Assembly (NCBI GenBank): GCA_002812745.2
Contig: NCSJ02000103.1
Location: 1 to 64,000, forward strand
Source of the DNA: Scytalidium lignicola
Lineage: Eukaryota > Ascomycota > Leotiomycetes
Reading direction: 5' to 3'
Length of the DNA: 64,000 nt
Both the position numbers and the translations under genes were made by a program. Below, one piece after another: positions 58,101 to 64,000 of this stretch (position 1 is the first letter of the stretch; each line of letters opens with the position of its first letter). The notes under the pieces are model-generated. The model saw only the letters and a program-made list of their open reading frames with translations, did no database searches and was not told the origin of the DNA.

Positions 58101-61100
58101 TCACTTTCTCCTCTTTCCGCCTCCCCCATCCTCTGCCTCCCCTCTTCTTTTCTTGCCTTCCTTCCGGAAAAAGTCCTTCTTTTCTCTCTTCTCTCTCTCC
58201 TCCCTCTTCTCCTCACCCTCTGCAACCTTCTTCCGGTACTCCTTCCTCTTCTCTTCCTTGGCGGCCCTCCTCTTCGCCTCTTTCTCGTTTCTCAGAGTCA
58301 TAAGCTTATGCATCAGGTCCCTCGCCTTCTTCTCCTCACCTCCGACTACAACTGCACGTTTTTGCATATATGTTTGTTTTGATTGCTTCTTCATTTGTAT
58401 AATCTGCGATTTGTAAGGGAGCTCGGCGGCAAGAGCGCGTGGGACACGGAGAGGATTGAAATGTCTCTCCTCACGCTCAACCGGCTTGTAGAGACTATCC
58501 TTTTGCTGCGGTGTTGGAATCCCTTCATCACGGCGTACCTCTCCTGTCAACCTCATACCTTTCCAGCCGATGAGGTTTGTGACTGGGTTGTAGAATCTGT
58601 GTGGACGAATAGGAAACCATGCGCGGAGGAAGACGATATCACTCATTAAAATTTTATCTTCAAATGTAGCTCTGAAGTGGCCTTCCGGCTTACTTAAGGC
58701 ACGCTTGATTTGTCCACGGATGCCAGAGACGGTCTTGATTGATGCACCTTCGAATTTGGCGATTTCGAGTGACGTGGTAAACATGTCTTTGATGAAGGCT
58801 GTATTTTTGAAGATTTTATACGGAACTCCCGTAAGTTTGAGCTTCTTGACAATTTCGGTAGACTCGTCAACACTCAAGACTGTTCCTATAGCTGCAATAC
58901 GGAAGCCTGGGTTCTTGTTGGAGAAAGATTGATAGCAAGAGAAGCCAGTGTTTGGAGCGATAAGAGGTCCGTAAAATGTAGCGAAACAGTGCATATGCTC
59001 AGGAGTGTACTTCAGCATACGGTTTCGTACGCGTGAATCAGATATGCTGTATATTGGCAATGTCTGAAATCTTCTCCAGCCTAACGAGAATATCAAAGGG
59101 TCATTTGTCTTTAAAATCTTCTTGTGCCATCGATGTCGTTTGATCCTTACCTGGACAAATCCAAATCGATCTTCTGTAGGTGAAAGACCTCCAACAATGA
59201 TAGGCATTCGCGGATTGAATCTTGTCACAAACTCTGCAGGAACTCCTTCAATGACGATCTTAGCATACTCCCCGGCTCTATATCCTTCTACATTGACACG
59301 CTGATGCTCATCCAGGATCTCAAACTCGGCCTTGTTGATGTTGAGTTGTTTTTGGATTTGAGCTTTCTGAGCATCATACCAGTCGTCTTCACCAAACTCT
59401 TCGTCATCATTACCTCCAGCCTCCCTTCTTGCTTTGGCTTTGTCATTGTTGAAACCCTCGCGATCCTCTTCCTCAAATCGCAATTTGAGCTCTTCCTTCC
59501 TGCGGGCATTCTTTTCTCGCTCAGCTTCAAGACTATCTTCGGCATTATCTTCGACCTTCTCCTCCGCCTTGTGCTGTTCACCCGTCTCTAGATCCTCGAA
59601 TTCCCCGTCCCCTTCGTCATTATCCTCATCTTGAAGATCTTCATCGTTTTCTTCTCCTTCGCCATCTGATGTCTGGTTCAATAGATCTGTTGTGGCAAAC
59701 CGCCGTCGTAAAATATCTAGGTTCTCTTCTGCCGACCATTTCTCTTCTAAGTAGTTGTAGTCTAGTATTGGAATCGATCGGTCTTCAATGAGTTCATTTA
59801 CTTCATGGTCAGCTTTCTTAAAGAATGCTTCGTCGTCAGATTCTTCTTCAACGTCTTCTTCCTCATCTCCCTGTTCTTCAGTCTCTCCTCGCCAGCGAGC
59901 CAAGATTTCAGCAGGAGTAAGAGACTCGTCGTACATTAACTTGGCAAGGTCTGCAGTTCGATAAGATATTTTCTTGCCCTGCAATTTCCTTGCGGTTTCA
60001 GTCATATTCTCTTTCCACCTGGCATCATAGTCTTCGTCCGACTCATCGTTTTCATCAAGTTGGTCTTCGGATATGGATCCTAAGTCCGAGTCGCTATCTG
60101 CGAAAGCGATGTCCCCATCAGTTGTCTTATCTACCTCCTTTCGAAATGTTTTACCAAATTTATCGTCAGTTATCTCTACTTCCTCCTCGAAATCGAGATC
60201 GTCGCCACTAACAAACCCCTCATCATCCACCTCCCCTTCCTCTTCCGACAGATCATTACGTTCAACGAATCTTGCAGTTCTAGGTTGTTTACGACCAGAA
60301 TCTCCATTATCTGTATCTGTAGCCGTAAGAGCGGCACCATTGTTAAACAGTCTCACACCTTCATTTGTCTCTCCAAGGAGTTTTCTCTCATTCTGGAGAT
60401 TGATAATTAATTCCTCCCCTTCTCCACGCTCTTCAACTTCAGCATCCTTGTCAAAAGTAAAACCCTTTTCTCTCGTGATCCAAATGGTATCACCGTCAAT
60501 TTTGAGACCACTCCTATCCGCCATAGGAGCATAGAGCTTTTTTTCCTTCTCATCCAGACGCCGTCGCCGACTTTTACCTGTAGATTCTGCAATTGCTTTA
60601 TCCATGTACGGAGTGGGGCATGGATCTGGTAGTGCTTCCATCGCAGATATTGTGTAATCCCCCATTCCAGGTATATGTACTCTTTGCCCTTGTGGCGCAA
60701 AATTCGTGCCTCGGAGATATCCAGAAAGTACAACTGTTCTATCACAATTTGGATCTTCTTCGTACTTTGTTGGATGCGTGATATCTCGGAAGCTATCAAT
60801 CATAGCATAAGGGTGAGAATTCCGCCAGATGAGAGGTCGTGGGTTTTTCATCACTGAAAGAAACCGTGATAGGTTGTGTATCTCTCGGTCCGGATATCGC
60901 CCATTAATGACTCCAGATAAATAAAAAANGGTGCGCGCCTTGATATAGCTCGCTCCAGAACCTATGCTTAAGACGTTTTTTGGCATCCTTCAACGTCTGC
61001 GGTTTGCGAAATAGGTCGAGGTGTGTCAAGATACCAAAAACATTTCCGGGCATACCACTGGCGGCTAAAATATTCAAGAATTCCATTGTTTCCATCTCAA

Positions 61101-61632
61101 ATCCAAAATTGCCGTCAATCATCAGGAGGACAATATCCGCCACCTTAGACATATCCACCATTGCTTCAAGATCATTCGGACATTCAACAAATGTGAGGCG
61201 CTGTCGCTTTGAAGTGACTACTGTTATGGGGCCCAGAGGATCCGAAAGTGTTTCCTTTGCATATCTTCTCACAAGACTTTTCAGTAGGGTTGTCTTTCCT
61301 ACACCTGGGGGACCAACAATCGTGACTAGTCGTGGCGGAGGTTCCTCTGGTATGCGATCAATTTGAGGGACATGAAATCGTTTTTCTTTAATCTAATGAC
61401 AAACATTAGTGTCTATACATATATTTCAAGCTTAAAGGTACCCTGTAAACTCACATCATGCGATCGCGCAGCAGTTTTTGCGAGTCGTCCCGGATTTGCA
61501 AAGCTAAAGGCTTTGGGATTGTGGTCTGAGGAGAATCAGCAAACGCCTAGAATTAATGGGGGGTGCCTTACCTCCAGTATGCTTCTTCTTTTCCTTTGAT
61601 GGCCGATGCGGCCTGTTTATTTGTTGTTCCAT
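58101..61632 (-). CDS. BMS1: Ribosome biogenesis GTPase Bms1
   Basis: Three exons (61632-61572, 61525-61455, 61392-58101) give 1,140 residues, provided the N at 60930 is dropped; with it the frame breaks just after SELYQGA. Bms1 is a nucleolar GTPase of the 90S pre-ribosome that works with Rcl1 in 18S rRNA maturation. The start MEQQINRPHRPSKEKKKHTG is typical. The G1 P-loop 'IVGPPGVGKTTLLKSLV' lies near residue 75, then ILTHLDLFRK (G4-like), 'FYLSGVINGRYPDREIHNL', acidic Glu/Asp-rich blocks (about 440-700), and the conserved C-terminal 'FGWRRFQTLPIYS'-type region, ending in a Lys/Arg-rich tail. Divergent from the PDK-type gene by 204 bp. Confidence 0.95.
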
Positions 61633-61836
61633 GGCGCATCAAGTCATTGTTTGAGAAGTCCCGCTGTATGATTTGAATGCACATTTTCAGAGATAATTTC
61701 AATGTCGGATAATAGTTAACCCGAAATTCCCAATCTAGAGCAAGTTGGTGGCCGTGCACTTTGCCCCGCCTTATTACTGTACATTTTGAGCGTCATTCGA
61801 GGCCGCGACTGACCTCAATAAACTGTATTCTCGACC
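61633..61836. promoter_or_regulatory. 204-bp divergent promoter, BMS1 / PDK-type kinase
   Basis: The only DNA between two start codons pointing outwards. GC-rich near the centre. A shared promoter is likely from the geometry. No known element was identified. Confidence 0.6.
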
Positions 61837-63287
61837 ATGATACAGCAGAGCCGATCATTGCGGCTCCATAATGGCCATTTCCCATACCAGAGACTGCTGG
61901 GGGCACCTTCAAGGCACATCAGCTTTGCACGACATACATCACCGTCGGCTCACAAGTGGTCGCATCCACCAAGCCCTACCATTATTGCAGACGATGAGGT
62001 TGCGAGCCTAGCAAACAAGCCATTGCACACGTTGAGTCTCGCCGACTTAGTCAAGTATGTATTACCTCTACTCTGATGGTGGAGATGATATATTTTAACT
62101 GATTTCTGCGCAGACACGGTCGCCCACCACTCTCCACTGACGCTCTCTTCTCTTCCGCCAATTTCACTCTGGAGCTACTCCCAATCCGACTTGCTCATAG
62201 AATCCAAGCCCTACGAAACCTTCCTTTTATCGTTGTGTCAAATCCGAACATATCCAAGATTTATAACAATTACCTGCACTCTCTATCCACACTGCTTCCA
62301 TACAAGTCCCACATTACGAAGCTAGAAGATGAGATCCGATTCACCTCAGTCCTAGCAGATCTAGTAGAGACTCATGCTCACACAATTCCAACGCTAGCGC
62401 GTGGTTTCCTGGAGTGCAGGAAATATATCAATCCTGCCGAAGTGACAAGATTTCTGGACGAGCATTTGCGCGCAAGGATAGGAACAAGGCTAATTGCAGA
62501 ACAACACATTGCTCTCCATGTCTCGTCACAACCTCACCAGAATATAAAATCGAGAGATGCTCCACGAGATTCATCATCGTATATTGGCGTCATTGATACT
62601 GCTCTGCAACCTGCCTCGGTCATAAACTCATGTGGCAACTTCGTCTCTGAAATATGTGAGTTGAAGTATGGGGTTCGGCCAACTTGGGTCATTGATGGAG
62701 AACCTAGCACTACCTTTGCGTTTGTACCCGTCCACCTTGAATACATTATAACCGAACTTTTGAAAAATGCATTCAGAGCAACAGTTGAATCTGGGAACTC
62801 ACGAGAACCGGTTGTGATAACCATCGCAGCCGAACCCCCCAACCCAGTGACTGGAGGCGCATCATCCTGGAACAATGCATCTCTTGCAGGCAGTACTAGT
62901 GACAGTACTGCAGGGATAAATACTTCCAAAAAGGATACTATACAACCATTTGAAGAACCCGCTCCAGGAGTTACTATCCGAATTCGCGACCGTGGAGGTG
63001 GGATTAGCCCACAAGTTCTACCGCATATCTGGTCCTATTCATTCACCACCTTTTCAGATGACGATGAGTTGCCGGGCCAAAGCACTACCAACGGTAACAT
63101 GGACGCATTGAACGCTATCTCAGGCGCCGGTGGTGAATCAAGCTCAATCGCAGGTCTGGGCTATGGATTACCTTTAGGAAGAGCCTACGCAGAGTATTTT
63201 GGCGGCGGTATCGCCGTTCAAAGTCTCTATGGGTGGGGATGCGATGTCTATCTACGATTAAAAGGTTTAGGCAGGCCCAAAGAATGA
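61837..63287 (+). CDS. Mitochondrial PDK/BCKDK-type protein kinase
   Basis: Two exons (61837-62054, 62114-63287) give 463 residues. These mitochondrial GHKL-fold kinases inactivate the E1 subunit of pyruvate or branched-chain 2-oxoacid dehydrogenase. The N-terminus is basic and amphipathic (MIQQSRSLRLHNGHFPYQRL), fitting a targeting peptide. The N-terminal helical domain follows (LLPIRLAHRIQALRNLPFIV). ATP-lid motifs are visible: N-box 'ELLKNAFRATVE', G1 box DRGGGI, an F-box YSFTTF and G2 box GLGYGLPLGRAY, then the Trp near the C-terminus (YGWGCDVYL). All are intact. Pyruvate versus branched-chain specificity cannot be read here. Confidence 0.93.
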
Positions 63288-63767
63288 ATCGCAGTAAGAT
63301 TTTAGTTTGCCATTTGTGTAACATTGGCAATTGGTTAAACACATATAACCGGAACCGGTACGAGGAAGACTATCGACTTCAATTAAATCAAAAGGAGTCA
63401 GACCCGGAGGAGGCTCCCCAGTTAGATGGAGATATTTATCTTGGACAGAACACGGCCTTTAATCGTTGGAGTGGCATAAATCTTGTCTATCTCAATTTTT
63501 ATAGGCCCGATTTAGAGAGTAGTTGGGTTGGGTTGTACCACACCTGCTACGGTTGTGGATCTAATGTAAAATCGGTGGTGATCGAGGATCAAACGGGCGA
63601 GTCTGACGTGTATATTACTGATCAAAACTCCTTCAAGCCCATCTCAACTGCATTTATCTCACGACGCAGACAAATTCTAGAAAGGATTTCGCCGAAAAAT
63701 GAGGGTGTTCTTTGTTGGGTCAAATTATGAAGTGGTTATACCCATATATGCAATAGAGCTTGTATTT
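63288..63767. other. 3' intergenic
   Basis: Downstream of the kinase gene. A plus-strand frame runs through to 63730, but it starts inside the kinase gene and has no recognisable domain. I treat it as non-coding. Confidence 0.4.
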
Positions 63768-63989
63768 TTATGAATAATGTACTCTTTCAAAAGAAAACAC
63801 GGTCTGACCCTCTTTCAAGGCTTTTTTCGCCAACATCTGAGTAGCATGCAATCTCCCAAACGTCCAATAATCAGTGTCATTATAATATATAGTATTCACA
63901 TCAGTAACGCTATTCGCCGGAACCGATAAATCTCCCAAATTGCCAGATCTGATCCGCAGCATTTCGAGTAGTGGTCTGCCATAGGGTCT
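63768..63989 (-). CDS. Last exon of an unidentified gene, continues past the window
   Basis: 74 codons in frame to a stop, preceded by a GTAG acceptor at 63990-63993 and reading RPYGRPLLEMLRIRSGN and on to DTDYWTFGRLHATQM. Another frame over the first 90 bases (WQTTTRNAADQIWQFGRF) also looks protein-like, so the true splice is uncertain. I do not recognise the family. The 5' part lies beyond 64000. Confidence 0.4.
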   Translation of the reverse strand, partial: RPYGRPLLEMLRIRSGNLGDLSVPANSVTDVNTIYYNDTDYWTFGRLHATQMLAKKALKEGQTVFSFERVHYS

Positions 63990-64000
63990 CTACCTGTTTG

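Noticed and set aside
59288..60534. Ser/Leu-rich plus-strand frames within BMS1
   Set aside because: Shadows of the acidic blocks of BMS1.
63233..63730. Plus-strand 165-codon frame after the PDK-type gene
   Set aside because: Begins inside the kinase gene in another frame and has no recognisable domain.
1..64000. tRNA, rRNA and CRISPR search
   Set aside because: No tRNA B-box with a matching cloverleaf, no rRNA core and no regularly spaced repeat-spacer array were seen by eye; a covariance-model scan would be decisive.

Overview
The window is nuclear DNA of a filamentous ascomycete (Pezizomycotina). The evidence is short introns of about 50-75 bp with GTRNGT donors and CTAAC/CTAAT-like branch sites, fungal-type proteins (a Zn2Cys6 regulator, a fungal ChAP, Hir3, a HET-protein fragment, a DUF6594 protein, a fungal caspase-like protein), and an AT-rich island that looks RIP-mutated. 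A Leotiomycete is my best guess from overall protein flavour, but the sequence alone does not prove the class. All gene models were spliced by eye. Each was accepted only if the joined exons stayed in frame and read as one coherent protein.

Positions 1-33 kb are gene-dense and mostly housekeeping. In order they hold: a four-TM protein of unknown function (-); an NCS1 nucleobase permease (+); a ChAP exomer-type cargo adaptor (-) divergent from HIR3 (+); a kinesin (+); an unknown 512-aa protein with a low-complexity tail (+); a Rossmann-fold protein (-); a Zn2Cys6 regulator (-); a BTB protein (-) divergent from signal peptidase SEC11 (+); an E2 ubiquitin-conjugating enzyme (+); and an APH/kinase-like protein (+).

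Positions about 33.95-44 kb form an AT-rich, stop-filled island next to a cluster of Ns. On the minus strand it holds a Ty3/gypsy element (LTR, gag zinc knuckle, reverse transcriptase) cut off at the Ns, a 348-bp inverted-repeat element, and two RIP-damaged genes: a caspase-like (C14) gene and a DUF6594 gene. In the gypsy zinc knuckle and in the caspase catalytic Cys pair, cysteines have become tyrosines, as TGT-to-TAT (CpA-to-TpA on the other strand) RIP predicts.

Positions 44-57.6 kb are accessory. They hold a decayed FAD monooxygenase, a divergent pair (a one-pass membrane protein and a membrane-anchored trypsin-fold protein with an intact His-Asp-Ser triad), an HNH nuclease gene with an in-frame stop, a nucleoside hydrolase, a HET-protein C-terminal fragment, and a 12-cysteine secreted effector-like protein. 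The caspase, trypsin, HET, HNH and nucleoside-hydrolase families recur in fungal allorecognition and conflict loci, so I read this as a partly wrecked conflict-type neighbourhood (inference).

The window ends with housekeeping genes: BMS1 (-) and a mitochondrial PDK/BCKDK-type kinase (+) sharing a 204-bp promoter, then the edge of another minus-strand gene. Single Ns sit beside homopolymers throughout. In three separate genes, deleting the N restores the reading frame, so they are assembly artefacts and not mutations. No tRNA, rRNA or CRISPR array was seen.
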